Assembly (NCBI RefSeq): GCF_003149475.2
Contig: NZ_QFWV02000002.1
Coordinates: forward strand, 6,510-40,223
Direction: 5' to 3'
Source: Oceaniradius stylonematis
GTDB taxonomy: Bacteria; Pseudomonadota; Alphaproteobacteria; Rhizobiales; Rhizobiaceae
DNA length: 33,714 nucleotides
A program made the position numbers and the translations under genes. The notes under the pieces were generated by a model. The model made no database searches. It had not been told where the DNA came from and saw nothing but the letters and a program-made list of their open reading frames with translations. The stretch's first letter is position 1. Each line of letters opens with the position of its first letter. This document shows positions 8,230 to 16,523 of the stretch, piece after piece.

Positions 8230-9711
8230 ATGATGAACAGACCGATTGCAATCCTTCTTGCGGCATGTGCCGGGCTGACAATGCTGGCCGCTGCCGCACT
8301 TGCCCAGGACAGCGGCAGCGCGTTGCGCGATCTGCTGCGCGGGCTCGGCGGCGAGGCGCAGGCGCCCGCCGTCGAAGGTCAGACGGCCCGCCGCGTGCCG
8401 CTGGGCGAAGCCGAGATGCAGCTTTCGTTTGCGCCGCTGGTCCAGCAAACCGCGCCGTCTGTGGTCAACGTCTATGCGGCGCGCCGCGTTCAGCAGCGTT
8501 CGCCCTTTGCGGGCGATCCGTTCTTCGAGCAGTTCTTCGGCAACCAGTTCTCCGGTCCGCCGCGCGTCCAGTCATCGCTCGGTTCGGGCGTGATCGTCGA
8601 CGAGGGCGGGCTTGTCGTCACCAACAACCATGTCATTTCCGGTGCGGACGAGGTGCGTGTCGCGCTGGCCGACGGGCGCGAGTTCGACTCAGAGGTCGTG
8701 CTGCGCGACGAGCGCGCCGATCTGGCCGTCTTGCGTCTGCAAACCGATGAGCGCTTCACCGCGCTGCCGTTCGGCAACTCCGATCAGCTTCTGACCGGCG
8801 ATCTCGTCCTGGCGATCGGCAACCCGTTCGGTGTCGGCCAGACGATCACCTCGGGCATCGTGTCCGCGCTTGCCCGCACGCGTGTCGGCGTCGCCGATTT
8901 TGGCTTCTTCATCCAGACCGACGCGGCGATCAATCCGGGCAATTCCGGCGGCGCGCTGATCGACATGCAGGGCCGTCTCGTCGGTATCAACACGGCGATC
9001 TTCTCGCGCTCGGGCGGCTCGAACGGCATCGGCTTTGCCATCCCCTCCAACATGGTCGCCGCCGTTGTCGCACAGGCGCGCGGCGGGGCGGACGCCTTCG
9101 AGCGGCCCTATCTGGGCGCCGATTTCCAGCCCGTCACGCCCCAGATCGCCGAGAGCCTTGGCCTCGACAGGCCGCTGGGCGCGCTGATCGTCGATGTCGA
9201 TCCGGACGGGCCGGCGGGCGCGGCGGGCCTGCGCGCCGGCGATGTGGTGCTCGCCATCGATGGAGCGGCCATCGAACATCCCGACGCGCTTGGCTACCGG
9301 CTGGCGACCATCGGTCCCGGCGGCACGACGGCGCTGACCGTGCTGTCGCGCGGCCGCGAACGTGCCGTCGACATCGTTCTCGCTCGTCCGCCCGAAACCC
9401 GCCCGGCCCAGGAAACGCTGATCAAGGGCGCGTCGCCCTTTGCCGGCGCGGTCGTCGCAAACCTGTCTCCGCGCTTGCGCCAGCGTCTCAACCTGCCCGG
9501 ACGCGGTGACGGCGTGGTGGTGACGCAGATCGAGCGCGGCGCGCCGGCCCTGCGCGCAGGACTCCGGCCCGGCGACATCATCGTCGCCGTCAACGGTCTG
9601 CCGATCGAGACCGTCGACGATGTGATCCGCCTGGCCGACAGCGGCGGGCGCTCATGGCGTTTCACGCTGAACCGGCAGGGCCGCACGATCAACCAGTTCC
9701 TGCGTTTCTGA
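8230..9711 (+). CDS. Periplasmic Deg/HtrA-type serine endoprotease
   Basis: This is a Do-family protease that degrades misfolded envelope proteins. Residues 1-25 form a Sec signal peptide (hydrophobic A/L stretch ending A-L-A-Q). The trypsin-like domain covers about 65-285 with the full catalytic triad: H134 in T-N-N-H-V, D164 in R-A-D-L-A-V-L-R, and S239 in N-P-G-N-S-G-G-A-L. Two PDZ domains follow (about 290-385 and 400-490), with G-L-R-A-G-D-V-V-L-A-I-D-G and G-L-R-P-G-D-I-I-V-A-V-N-G. The length (493) fits the DegP/DegQ type. Start could be the ATG at 8230 or the adjacent one at 8233, which is better spaced from AAGG. Its stop overlaps the rarA start by one base, so both are cotranscribed. 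I could not identify a heat-shock or envelope-stress promoter upstream. Confidence 0.93.
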   Translation: MMNRPIAILLAACAGLTMLAAAALAQDSGSALRDLLRGLGGEAQAPAVEGQTARRVPLGEAEMQLSFAPLVQQTAPSVVNVYAARRVQQRSPFAGDPFFEQFFGNQFSGPPRVQSSLGSGVIVDEGGLVVTNNHVISGADEVRVALADGREFDSEVVLRDERADLAVLRLQTDERFTALPFGNSDQLLTGDLVLAIGNPFGVGQTITSGIVSALARTRVGVADFGFFIQTDAAINPGNSGGALIDMQGRLVGINTAIFSRSGGSNGIGFAIPSNMVAAVVAQARGGADAFERPYLGADFQPVTPQIAESLGLDRPLGALIVDVDPDGPAGAAGLRAGDVVLAIDGAAIEHPDALGYRLATIGPGGTTALTVLSRGRERAVDIVLARPPETRPAQETLIKGASPFAGAVVANLSPRLRQRLNLPGRGDGVVVTQIERGAPALRAGLRPGDIIVAVNGLPIETVDDVIRLADSGGRSWRFTLNRQGRTINQFLRF

Positions 9712-11030
9712 TGGCGTCGCTCTTCGACAGCGTCGCCGAGGAGGCCGCCAACAGGCCGCTGGCCGACCGGTTGCGCCCCAAGACACTGGGCGAGATCGTC
9801 GGACAGGACCATCTGACCGGCGCCGACGGCGTCGTCACGCGCATGCTGGCTTCCGGCTCGCTCGGTAGCCTGATCCTGTGGGGGCCGCCCGGCACCGGCA
9901 AGACCACGCTCGCCCGCCTGATCGCCGCCGAGGCCGGTCAGCACTTCGAGCAGCTCTCGGCTATCTTCTCGGGCGTCGCCGATCTGAAAAAGGTGTTCGA
10001 GGCGGCGCGCGTGCGCCGGCGCGACGGCCTGCCGACGCTTCTCTTTGTCGACGAGATCCACCGCTTCAACCGCGCCCAGCAGGACAGCTTTCTGCCGGTG
10101 ATGGAAGACGGCACGATCACGCTGATCGGCGCGACGACGGAAAACCCGTCCTTCGAACTCAACGCGGCGCTCCTGTCGCGGGCGCGCGTCCTGACGCTCA
10201 AGCGGCTGGAAGACGACGCGCTCGCCGCGCTGCTCGACCGGGCCGAAGGCGAAACCGGCCGGACATTGCCCATCGACGATGAGGCGCGGGCGCTGCTCGT
10301 CGGCATGGCCGACGGTGACGGTCGGGCCGTTCTGACGCTGGCCGAGGAAGTCTGGCGCGTGGCGCGCGAGGGCGATCTGTTCGACGGCGACGGGCTGCGC
10401 GCCGTGCTGCAGCGGCGCGCGCCGATCTATGACAAGGGCCAGGACGGCCACTACAATCTGATCTCCGCCCTGCACAAATCGGTGCGCGGCTCCGATCCGG
10501 ACGCCGCGCTCTACTATCTTGCCCGCATGCTCGATGCTGGCGAAAACCCGCTCTATCTGGGCCGAAGGCTGGTTCGCATGGCGTCCGAGGATATCGGTTT
10601 GGCCGATCCGCAGGCACTCACCGTCGCGCTCGCCGCCAAGGACGCCTATGACTATCTCGGCTCGCCCGAGGGCGAACTGGCGCTGGCCGAAGCCTGCGTC
10701 TATCTCGCCACCGCACCCAAGTCCAACGCGCTCTATACGGCGATGAAAGGCGCGATGCGCGCCGCCAAGGAGCACGGCTCGCTGCTGCCGCCCAAACACA
10801 TCCTCAATGCGCCGACCAAGCTGATGGGTGCCGAGGGCTATGGCGCGGGATACCAATACGATCACGACCAGCCCGACGCCTTTTCCGGACAGGACTATTT
10901 CCCGCCCGAGATGGGCCGCAGGCGCTTCTACGAGCCGGTCGAACGCGGCTTCGAGCGCGAGATCGGAAAGAGGCTCGACTACTGGGCCAAGCTGCGGGCG
11001 GAACGCTCCGGCGGAACCGGCGATGGCTGA
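9711..11030 (+). CDS. rarA: Replication-associated recombination ATPase RarA (MgsA)
   Basis: RarA is an AAA+ ATPase related to clamp loaders that acts at stalled replication forks. The 439-residue product has a Walker A G-P-P-G-T-G-K-T at 58-65 and Walker B L-F-V-D-E-I-H-R-F-N near 111-120. Sensor 1 is in I-G-A-T-T-E-N-P-S-F-E-L-N, and the C-terminal tetramerisation region has H-Y-N-L-I-S-A-L-H-K-S-V-R-G-S-D-P-D-A-A-L-Y-Y (written here as separate residues). The ATG at 9711 overlaps the protease stop (TGATG); the upstream in-frame residues lie inside that gene. It overlaps the next gene by 8 bases. The Deg-RarA pairing is, to my knowledge, common in rhizobia. Confidence 0.96.
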   Translation: MASLFDSVAEEAANRPLADRLRPKTLGEIVGQDHLTGADGVVTRMLASGSLGSLILWGPPGTGKTTLARLIAAEAGQHFEQLSAIFSGVADLKKVFEAARVRRRDGLPTLLFVDEIHRFNRAQQDSFLPVMEDGTITLIGATTENPSFELNAALLSRARVLTLKRLEDDALAALLDRAEGETGRTLPIDDEARALLVGMADGDGRAVLTLAEEVWRVAREGDLFDGDGLRAVLQRRAPIYDKGQDGHYNLISALHKSVRGSDPDAALYYLARMLDAGENPLYLGRRLVRMASEDIGLADPQALTVALAAKDAYDYLGSPEGELALAEACVYLATAPKSNALYTAMKGAMRAAKEHGSLLPPKHILNAPTKLMGAEGYGAGYQYDHDQPDAFSGQDYFPPEMGRRRFYEPVERGFEREIGKRLDYWAKLRAERSGGTGDG

Positions 11031-11415
11031 TCGGCGGACGGTCACCGTGGGCCGGCACGCCGTGGTGCTGATCGATTCGGTGACGCAGGTGATTGCCGAC
11101 GATGCCGGCGCCATCGTCGTGACCGGCTCCCATGGCGGAGCGTCGGCAGCGGGTTATGCGCTGTCGGTCGATGCCGCGCTCTACGTCTTCAACGATGCGG
11201 GCATAGGCCGCGATGAAGCGGGCGTTGCGGGTCTGGCCATGCTGGATGAGGCGGGGATCGCCGCCTGCGCGGTCGGTCACATGTCGGCTCGAATAGGGGA
11301 GGCTGCCGATACGCTTGAACGCGGCACGATTTCCCGCGCCAACGGGTTGGCGGCCGCGGCGGGCTTTTTGCCCGGCACCGCGCTGCGGCAGGCCATTGCC
11401 GGGTTTGCCGCTTGA
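11023..11415 (+). CDS. Uncharacterised conserved-looking 130-residue protein
   Basis: I do not recognise a named family. The protein has 130 residues, no signal peptide and no membrane segment, and is glycine- and alanine-rich. It looks like a small alpha/beta fold. Visible motifs that resemble ligand-binding or catalytic loops are T-G-S-H-G-G (34-39), F-N-D-A-G-I-G-R-D-E-A-G (56-67), H-M-S-A-R-I-G-E-A-A-D-T (86-97) and G-T-I-S-R-A-N (101-107). It starts inside the end of rarA (8-base overlap, ATGGCTGA), so it should be translationally coupled to rarA. A HemG-like flavodoxin follows 75 bases later. Base composition matches the neighbours. Function unknown; the motif density suggests an enzyme or nucleotide/cofactor-binding protein rather than a spurious frame. 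Confidence 0.75.
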   Translation: MADRRTVTVGRHAVVLIDSVTQVIADDAGAIVVTGSHGGASAAGYALSVDAALYVFNDAGIGRDEAGVAGLAMLDEAGIAACAVGHMSARIGEAADTLERGTISRANGLAAAAGFLPGTALRQAIAGFAA

Positions 11416-11490
11416 CGAAGGTCAATCCACGGACGGCGCGGAACGTCTATTCTGCCGGTCAGGAAAAGAACGCCATAACGGGAGACAGTC

Positions 11491-12045
11491 ATGCGCATTC
11501 TCGTCATCTATGCGACCGTTGAAGGGCAGACACGGGAAATCGCCGAGCATATCGGGCGCTATCTGAAGGACAATCAGCACGAGGCGGTCATGGTCGACAC
11601 CACCCATCCGCCCGACTCGCTGTCCATCGACGAGATCGACGGCATCATATGCGCCGGTCCGGTGCATATCGGTGCTTTTCCGGCACCGTTGCGCCGTTAT
11701 GTCGAACGCCACAAGCGCGAACTGATGGCGCGGCCGGGCGTGTTCGTTTCCGTGTCGCTGACGGCGGCTGGCGACGATGCCGGCGAGTGGGAAGAGCTCA
11801 ATGAAATCACCGCCCATTTCAGCGAGGAAACCGGCTGGTGGCCGGTCTCGGTGCACCATGCCGCCGGCGCGCTGAAATACACCGAGTATGATTTCTTCCG
11901 CAAATGGATGCTCAAGCGCATCGCCGACAAGAAGGATGCGCCGACCGACACGACCCATGACTATGAGTTCACCGATTGGGGCGCGCTCGACCTGTTCGTC
12001 GACGGGTTCGTCAAGGACATTCCGGACGTCGCCGGCAAGATCTGA
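11491..12045 (+). CDS. HemG-like flavodoxin-domain protein
   Basis: The 184-residue product matches the flavodoxin-type protoporphyrinogen oxidase family (HemG). It has the FMN phosphate loop Y-A-T-V-E-G-Q-T (7-14), then I-I-C-A-G-P-V-H-I-G-A-F-P-A (where E. coli HemG has G-A-S-I-R-Y-G-H). Near the C-terminus lie A-G-A-L-K-Y-T-E-Y and T-D-T-T-H-D-Y-E-F-T-D-W, both aligning by eye with E. coli HemG, including the extra loop that separates HemG from plain flavodoxins. No signal peptide is seen. The ATG at 11491 follows GGGAGACAG. Most alphaproteobacteria are thought to use HemJ for this haem step, so the true role here may be a different FMN redox reaction. Confidence 0.8.
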   Translation: MRILVIYATVEGQTREIAEHIGRYLKDNQHEAVMVDTTHPPDSLSIDEIDGIICAGPVHIGAFPAPLRRYVERHKRELMARPGVFVSVSLTAAGDDAGEWEELNEITAHFSEETGWWPVSVHHAAGALKYTEYDFFRKWMLKRIADKKDAPTDTTHDYEFTDWGALDLFVDGFVKDIPDVAGKI

Positions 12046-12088
12046 TTTGCGCTTTGCCCGGCCCGCATGATCGCGTAGACGACGGGCC

Positions 12089-12469
12089 ATGATCGTCAAT
12101 CTCGTCTATGTCGCGCTGGGCGGCGGCCTCGGCGCCGCGCTGCGCTACCTGACCTTTCTGGGTGCGGGCCGCTGGCTTGGCGGCGGCTATCCGTGGGCGA
12201 CGCTGACCGTCAATGTGGTCGGCTCGCTTCTGATGGGTCTGCTGGTCGGCTGGCTGATGCGCCGCGGCGGCACGGGCGAGCATCTGCGCCTGTTTCTCGG
12301 CGTCGGCCTCCTTGGCGGCTTCACCACCTTTTCCGCCTTCTCGCTCGATTTCGCGCTTTTGTGGCAGCGCGGCGACACCGGCACCGCGCTCGGCTACGCG
12401 CTGATCTCCATGGCCGCCTCGATTGCCGCCCTGTTCGCCGGCCTTGCCCTGATGCGCGCGGGTGCCTGA
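12089..12469 (+). CDS. crcB: Fluoride channel CrcB/Fluc
   Basis: CrcB proteins form dual-topology dimeric channels that let fluoride leave the cell. The 126-residue product has four hydrophobic segments (about 3-25, 34-55, 68-88, 98-122). It carries the family residues G-G-G-L-G-A-A-L-R-Y in TM1, the conserved asparagine in T-V-N-V-V-G-S-L-L-M-G in TM2, and G-G-F-T-T-F-S-A-F-S-L-D, the polar track and central sodium site, in TM3. There is no room for a fluoride riboswitch in the 43-base gap upstream. It runs straight into the pseudouridine synthase gene. Confidence 0.93.
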   Translation: MIVNLVYVALGGGLGAALRYLTFLGAGRWLGGGYPWATLTVNVVGSLLMGLLVGWLMRRGGTGEHLRLFLGVGLLGGFTTFSAFSLDFALLWQRGDTGTALGYALISMAASIAALFAGLALMRAGA

Positions 12470-12473
12470 GCCG

Positions 12474-13457
12474 ATGGCAGCGGTTTCGCAAAAGACGGTC
12501 GACAGCGACGAGGCGGGCATGCGGCTCGACCGCTGGTTCAAGAGCCATTTTCCGGGCCTTGGCTTCGGCGCGCTCCAAAAGCTTTTGCGCACCGGCCAGG
12601 TGCGCATCGACGGTAAGCGCGCCAAGGCGGATACGCGGCTCGAAGCCGGTCAGGCGATCCGCCTGCCGCCGCAGGTGACCGGCACCGGTGACGGGCCGGT
12701 GACGGCGGGCACGATCAAGAACACCGGCGATGCCGACGCCCTCCGGCGCATGATCCTTTACGAAGACGACAAGGTGTTCGTCTTCAACAAGCCGGCGGGC
12801 CTTGCGGTGCAGGGCGGCTCGGGCGTCGCCCGCCATGTCGACGGCATGCTCGACGCGCTGCGCAGCAAGAAGGGCGAAAAGCCGCGTCTGGTGCACCGGC
12901 TCGACCGCGACACATCCGGTGTTCTGGTGGTGGCGCGCACGCGCGGCGCCGCACAGAAGCTGACCGCCGCGTTCCGCAAGCGCGACACCGAGAAGATCTA
13001 CTGGGCGCTGGTCAAGGGAGCGCCGAAAAAGCCCGAAGGCAAGATCTCCACCTGGCTTGCAAAAGAGCAAACGCCCGACGGCGACCGCATGCGCGTCGTC
13101 AAGCATGGCGAGGCCGACGCCGACCACGCCGTCTCGCGCTATCGGGTGATCGAAACGGCGGGCCAACGGCTGAGCTGGATGGAGTTCGAGCCGGAAACCG
13201 GCCGTACCCACCAGTTGCGCGTCCATGCCCTGCACATGGGTTGTCCGATCATCGGCGATCCGAAATATTTCGAAGACGATCCCAACTGGGATTTTCCCGG
13301 CGGCATCCAGAAGAAGCTGCATCTGCACGCCCGCCGCCTGCGCATTCCCCATCCCGATCGCGGCATGATCAATGTCACCGCGCCGCTACCGCCGCACATG
13401 GTGCAAAGCTGGAACCTGCTCGGTCTCGACGAGGCCGACGGCGACCGCGAGGACTGA
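12474..13457 (+). CDS. RluA-family pseudouridine synthase (RluC/RluD-like)
   Basis: The enzyme converts uridines to pseudouridine in rRNA. The 327-residue product begins with an S4 RNA-binding domain (about 15-65, with G-M-R-L-D-R-W-F and [10 protein letters not shown]). The catalytic domain follows (about 93-310), with H-R-L-D-R-D-T-S-G at 141-149 where D144 is the expected catalytic aspartate, and [13 protein letters not shown]. The ATG at 12474 gives the typical start M-A-A-V-S-Q-K-T-V; a GTG at 12462, overlapping crcB by 8 bases, is an alternative. S4 domain plus length suggest RluC (23S positions 955, 2504, 2580 in E. coli), but RluD cannot be excluded by eye. Confidence 0.9.
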   Translation: MAAVSQKTVDSDEAGMRLDRWFKSHFPGLGFGALQKLLRTGQVRIDGKRAKADTRLEAGQAIRLPPQVTGTGDGPVTAGTIKNTGDADALRRMILYEDDKVFVFNKPAGLAVQGGSGVARHVDGMLDALRSKKGEKPRLVHRLDRDTSGVLVVARTRGAAQKLTAAFRKRDTEKIYWALVKGAPKKPEGKISTWLAKEQTPDGDRMRVVKHGEADADHAVSRYRVIETAGQRLSWMEFEPETGRTHQLRVHALHMGCPIIGDPKYFEDDPNWDFPGGIQKKLHLHARRLRIPHPDRGMINVTAPLPPHMVQSWNLLGLDEADGDRED

Positions 13458-13459
13458 TC

Positions 13460-13475
13460 GCCGCCGAAAGGCGGC
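13460..13475 (+). other. GAAA-tetraloop hairpin after the pseudouridine synthase gene
   Basis: GCCGCC (13460-13465), GAAA, GGCGGC (13470-13475) form a perfect stem with a GNRA loop three bases after the stop codon. There is no T-run, so it is not a clear terminator. The same GGCGGC can instead pair with a GCCGCC just downstream (13478-13483). Confidence 0.4.
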
Positions 13476-13482
13476 CCGCCGC

Positions 13483-13511
13483 CTTGACCTTGCCCCGTGT
13501 TCGCGCGATGG
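13483..13511 (+). promoter_or_regulatory. Weak candidate promoter for serS
   Basis: CTTGAC (13483-13488) matches the alphaproteobacterial -35 consensus exactly. At 17 bases lies CGATGG (13506-13511), a poor -10. The position 30 bases before the serS ATG is suitable. Confidence is limited by the -10 box. Confidence 0.3.
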
Positions 13512-13542
13512 ACCGACGCGGTTCATTTCAGGACGAATTCCC

Positions 13543-14964
13543 ATGCTCGACATTCGCTGGATCAGGGACAATCCCGAAGCGCTCGATGCGGCGCTGAAAA
13601 AGCGCGGCGCGGAGCCCGAATCCGCGTCGCTGATCAAGCTGGACGAGGAGCGCCGGGCGCATATCGCGCGCGTCCAGGAGGCGCAGACCCGCCGCAACGC
13701 GGCATCGAAGGAAATCGGCGCGGCGATGGGCGCCGGCGAGACCGAAAAGGCCGAACTGCTGAAGGCCGAGGTCGGCGAGCTCAAGGCATTTCTCGCCGCC
13801 GCCGAGGATGTCGAGCGCGAACTGGATGCCAGGCTGCGCGACGCGCTGGCGCGCATCCCCAACGTGCCGCTCGACGACGTGCCGGTCGGGCCCGACGAAG
13901 ACGCCAATGTCGAGCTGCGCCAGACCGGCGAGAAACGCCAGTTCAACTTCCAGCCCAAGGAGCATTTCGAGCTGGGCGAGGCGCTCGGCCAGATGGATTT
14001 CGAGACGGCGGCCAAGATGTCCGGTGCGCGCTTCACGCTGGTGTCCGGCGGGCTGGCGCGGCTCGAGCGGGCGCTCGGCCAGTTCATGCTTGACCTGCAC
14101 ACGACCGAGCATGGTTACACCGAGGTGAACCCGCCGCTTCTGGTCCGCGACGATGCCATGTTTGGGACGGGGCAGTTGCCGAAGTTTTCGGAGGATTTGT
14201 TCGCGACCGCAAGGTCCGGCGAACCACGTTACGCCGACGATGAACTCGCCGGCCTGGCGTTTTCCAACGTGATGAATGCCTATGGCGTGGACGATTTTCC
14301 TCAGATTGAGGTGTTCCGCGAAATGGAGCGCTTGCGCGCGGAACGACAACCATCTTCCCGACTGTGGATGGTTCCCACCGCCGAAGTGCCGCTGACCAAC
14401 ATCGTCCGCGAGGCGATCATCGATCACGATTATCTGCCGCGGCGCTACACGGCGCTGACACCCTGCTTCCGCTCGGAAGCGGGGTCTGCCGGCCGCGACA
14501 CGCGCGGCTATCTGCGCCAGCACCAGTTCTACAAGGTCGAACTGGTCTCGGTGACCGATGCGGAGAGCTCGCTCGACGAACTGGAACGCATGACCAAGTG
14601 TGCCGAAACCGTGCTCGAGCGGCTCGGTCTTCATTTCCGGACCATGGTCCTGTCGACCGGCGATATGGGCTTTGGCGCCCGCAAGACCCATGACATCGAG
14701 GTCTGGCTGCCGGGGCAGGGCGCCTATCGCGAGATCTCGTCCTGCTCGGTCTGCGGCGACTTCCAGGCGCGCCGTATGAATGCCCGCTATCGCGTTGAAG
14801 GGGAAAAGCAGACGCGCTTCGTCCATACGCTCAACGGCTCGGGCGTCGCCATGGGCCGGGCGCTGATCGCGGTGATGGAAACCTACCAGCAGGAAGACGG
14901 TTCGATCGCCGTGCCCGACGCGCTCAAGCCCTATATGGGCGCCATCGATGTGATCACCGCCTGA
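13543..14964 (+). CDS. serS: Seryl-tRNA synthetase with an extra in-frame segment
   Basis: SerRS charges tRNA-Ser (and tRNA-Sec) with serine. The 473-residue product starts [11 protein letters not shown] and has the N-terminal tRNA-binding coiled coil (about 30-105). The class II core carries T-A-E-V-P-L-T-N near 279, motif 2 [14 protein letters not shown], and motif 3 [10 protein letters not shown]. The usual length is about 425-430. The excess is an unusual segment between residues 223 and 275 (14209-14364), after E-D-L-F-A-T and before W-M-V-P-T-A-E, where E. coli has about 13 residues. The segment uses AGG, CCA, CGA, ATT and TCT codons that are rare in the neighbours. The frame stays open and all core motifs are present, so the enzyme is probably active. 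The ATG at 13543 is chosen over an in-frame upstream start overlapping the previous gene. Confidence 0.95.
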   Translation: MLDIRWIRDNPEALDAALKKRGAEPESASLIKLDEERRAHIARVQEAQTRRNAASKEIGAAMGAGETEKAELLKAEVGELKAFLAAAEDVERELDARLRDALARIPNVPLDDVPVGPDEDANVELRQTGEKRQFNFQPKEHFELGEALGQMDFETAAKMSGARFTLVSGGLARLERALGQFMLDLHTTEHGYTEVNPPLLVRDDAMFGTGQLPKFSEDLFATARSGEPRYADDELAGLAFSNVMNAYGVDDFPQIEVFREMERLRAERQPSSRLWMVPTAEVPLTNIVREAIIDHDYLPRRYTALTPCFRSEAGSAGRDTRGYLRQHQFYKVELVSVTDAESSLDELERMTKCAETVLERLGLHFRTMVLSTGDMGFGARKTHDIEVWLPGQGAYREISSCSVCGDFQARRMNARYRVEGEKQTRFVHTLNGSGVAMGRALIAVMETYQQEDGSIAVPDALKPYMGAIDVITA

Positions 14965-14985
14965 ACCCGGGACCAAGGACAACCA

Positions 14986-15744
14986 ATGCGCATTCTTTTG
15001 ACCAATGATGACGGCATCCATGCCGAGGGACTGGCCTCGCTCGAACGGATCGCCCGGTCGCTGTCCGACGACATCTGGGTGGTCGCGCCGGAGACAGACC
15101 AGTCGGGACTGGCGCATTCGCTGACGCTGAACGATCCGCTGCGCCTGCGCGAGATCGACGAGCGCCGCTTTGCGCTGCGCGGCACGCCGACCGACTGCGT
15201 GATCATGGCGGTGACGCATGTGATGCCCGAAAAGCCCGATCTGGTGCTGTCGGGCGTCAATTCGGGCCAGAACATCGCCGACGACATCACCTATTCGGGC
15301 ACCGTCGCCGGCGCGATGGAAGGCACGCTTCTGGGCGTGCGCTCGATCGCGCTCAGCCAGGCCTACAATTTCAGCGACAATCGCCGCTTCGTGCCTTGGT
15401 CCGTCGCGGAGACCCATGCGCCGCCACTGCTTGAGAAGCTGATCGCCATGGACATGCCGGAGGGCACGTTCCTGAACGTCAATTTCCCCAATTGTGCTGC
15501 CGACGAGGTCAAGGGCGTGGCCGTCGCCGAGCAGGGCAAGCTGCTGCATGGCCTGTTCATGGAAGAGCGGCGCGACGGGCGCGGCTTTCCCTATTTCTGG
15601 ATGCGGTTCGGCCGCTCGCCGGTCGAGGCCAAGGGCAACACGGACATCGCCGTCCTGCGCGAGGGCCGGATCGCGGTGACGCCGCTGAAGCTCGATTTCA
15701 CCGCGCATGAGCTCAAACGGTCGCTGGAAGACGCGATCGCATGA
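14986..15744 (+). CDS. surE: 5'/3'-nucleotidase SurE
   Basis: SurE is a metal-dependent phosphatase that removes phosphate from nucleoside monophosphates, linked to stationary-phase survival. The 252-residue product has the family N-terminus [11 protein letters not shown], whose paired aspartates bind the metal. It also has [16 protein letters not shown], and [11 protein letters not shown] near residue 90 with the metal-binding asparagine. The length is normal. It starts 21 bases after serS (AAGGACAACC before the ATG) and its stop overlaps the pcm start (ATGA). The surE-pcm pair is widely conserved. Confidence 0.96.
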   Translation: MRILLTNDDGIHAEGLASLERIARSLSDDIWVVAPETDQSGLAHSLTLNDPLRLREIDERRFALRGTPTDCVIMAVTHVMPEKPDLVLSGVNSGQNIADDITYSGTVAGAMEGTLLGVRSIALSQAYNFSDNRRFVPWSVAETHAPPLLEKLIAMDMPEGTFLNVNFPNCAADEVKGVAVAEQGKLLHGLFMEERRDGRGFPYFWMRFGRSPVEAKGNTDIAVLREGRIAVTPLKLDFTAHELKRSLEDAIA

Positions 15745-16415
15745 CGCCGGCGCTCGCCATCCCGACCAGCCTGGCCGCCATCGACCGCGAGGGCTTTGCC
15801 GCCTTCGTGCTGCGCATGCGGGCGGCGGGAATCGGCGACAAGGCGCTTCTGGAAGCGATCGAGGCGACGCCGCGCCGCGCCTTTGTCGACCCGCAATATC
15901 ACGATGCCGCCTGGAGCAGCCGCACCATCCCGATCGATTGCGGCGAGACGATCGAGGGCCTCGACCAGCAGGCGCTGATCCTGTCGGCGCTGGGGCTCGA
16001 ACCGCAGAACCGCGTGCTCGAAATCGGCACGGGCTCCGGCTACACCGCCGCCGTCATGGGCGCGATGGTCAAGCGGGTTTACACCATCGAGCGCTTTGCG
16101 CGCCTGCATCAGGCCGCCCAGGCCCGTTTCCGCGCCCTCAAGCGCGACAATGTGATCGCCAGCCAGGCCGACGGCGCGGCCGGCAGCACCGAAGGCCCGT
16201 TCGATCGCATCGTCGTCTGGCCGGCCATGGAAGCCCTGCCGCGCGGCTTTTCCGATCTGGTCGTGCCGGGCGGCATCATCGTCTGCCCGGTGGGCGAGGG
16301 CGACGGCCGTCAGGTGCTGGTCCGGCTGACCAAGGTGGGCAACCGTTTCGAGCGCGAGGATATCGGCACGGTCCGGGTTCAGCCGATGGCCTCCGGCCTT
16401 CCCAGGGCGCTCTGA
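15741..16415 (+). CDS. pcm: Protein-L-isoaspartate O-methyltransferase
   Basis: Pcm methylates isoaspartyl residues in damaged proteins using S-adenosylmethionine, allowing their repair. The 224-residue product has the SAM-binding motif [14 protein letters not shown], near residue 95. It also has [11 protein letters not shown] and the late [14 protein letters not shown] stretch. The substrate-side motif usually read as G-Q-T-I-S-Q-P is here G-E-T-I-E-G-L-D-Q, so it is a divergent member and a relaxed or altered substrate range is possible. It overlaps surE by four bases, so translation is coupled. Confidence 0.9.
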   Translation: MTPALAIPTSLAAIDREGFAAFVLRMRAAGIGDKALLEAIEATPRRAFVDPQYHDAAWSSRTIPIDCGETIEGLDQQALILSALGLEPQNRVLEIGTGSGYTAAVMGAMVKRVYTIERFARLHQAAQARFRALKRDNVIASQADGAAGSTEGPFDRIVVWPAMEALPRGFSDLVVPGGIIVCPVGEGDGRQVLVRLTKVGNRFEREDIGTVRVQPMASGLPRAL

Positions 16416-16458
16416 TCCGGTGCAGATTCGGTCGCCGACACGGCGATCTTTCCAACGC

Positions 16459-16473
16459 TTAACTGACGGGTAA
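16459..16473 (+). promoter_or_regulatory. Possible CtrA-like site and promoter upstream of the LytM gene
   Basis: TTAA-N7-GTAA at 16459-16473 differs by one base from the CtrA full site TTAA-N7-TTAA. It overlaps a weak promoter candidate, ACTGAC (16462-16467), 17 bases, TTTAAT (16485-16490). CtrA is the cell-cycle regulator of alphaproteobacteria and often controls division and wall genes. The link is inferred. Confidence 0.35.
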
Positions 16474-16523
16474 CACTAACGCGCTTTAATCGCCCCGAGT
16501 GCGAAAGAGGGGCAGGGCGAGTA

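Noticed and set aside
5809-8448. A long open frame on the - strand opposite rpsM, rpsK, rpoA and rplQ
   Set aside because: It lies antisense to certain ribosomal and RNA polymerase genes and has a low-complexity L/A/R/H-rich translation typical of the complement of GC-rich coding DNA.
11411-11452. CTTGAC (11411-11416) with CTATTC (11446-11451) as a promoter for the HemG-like gene
   Set aside because: The spacer is about 29 bases, far too long for a sigma-70 promoter.
12046-12088. Possible fluoride riboswitch before crcB
   Set aside because: The gap is only 43 bases, too short for the aptamer and without its conserved elements.
13528-15708. A long - strand open frame opposite serS and surE
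   Set aside because: Both + strand genes are certain from their motifs; the antisense frame is an effect of high GC at third positions.
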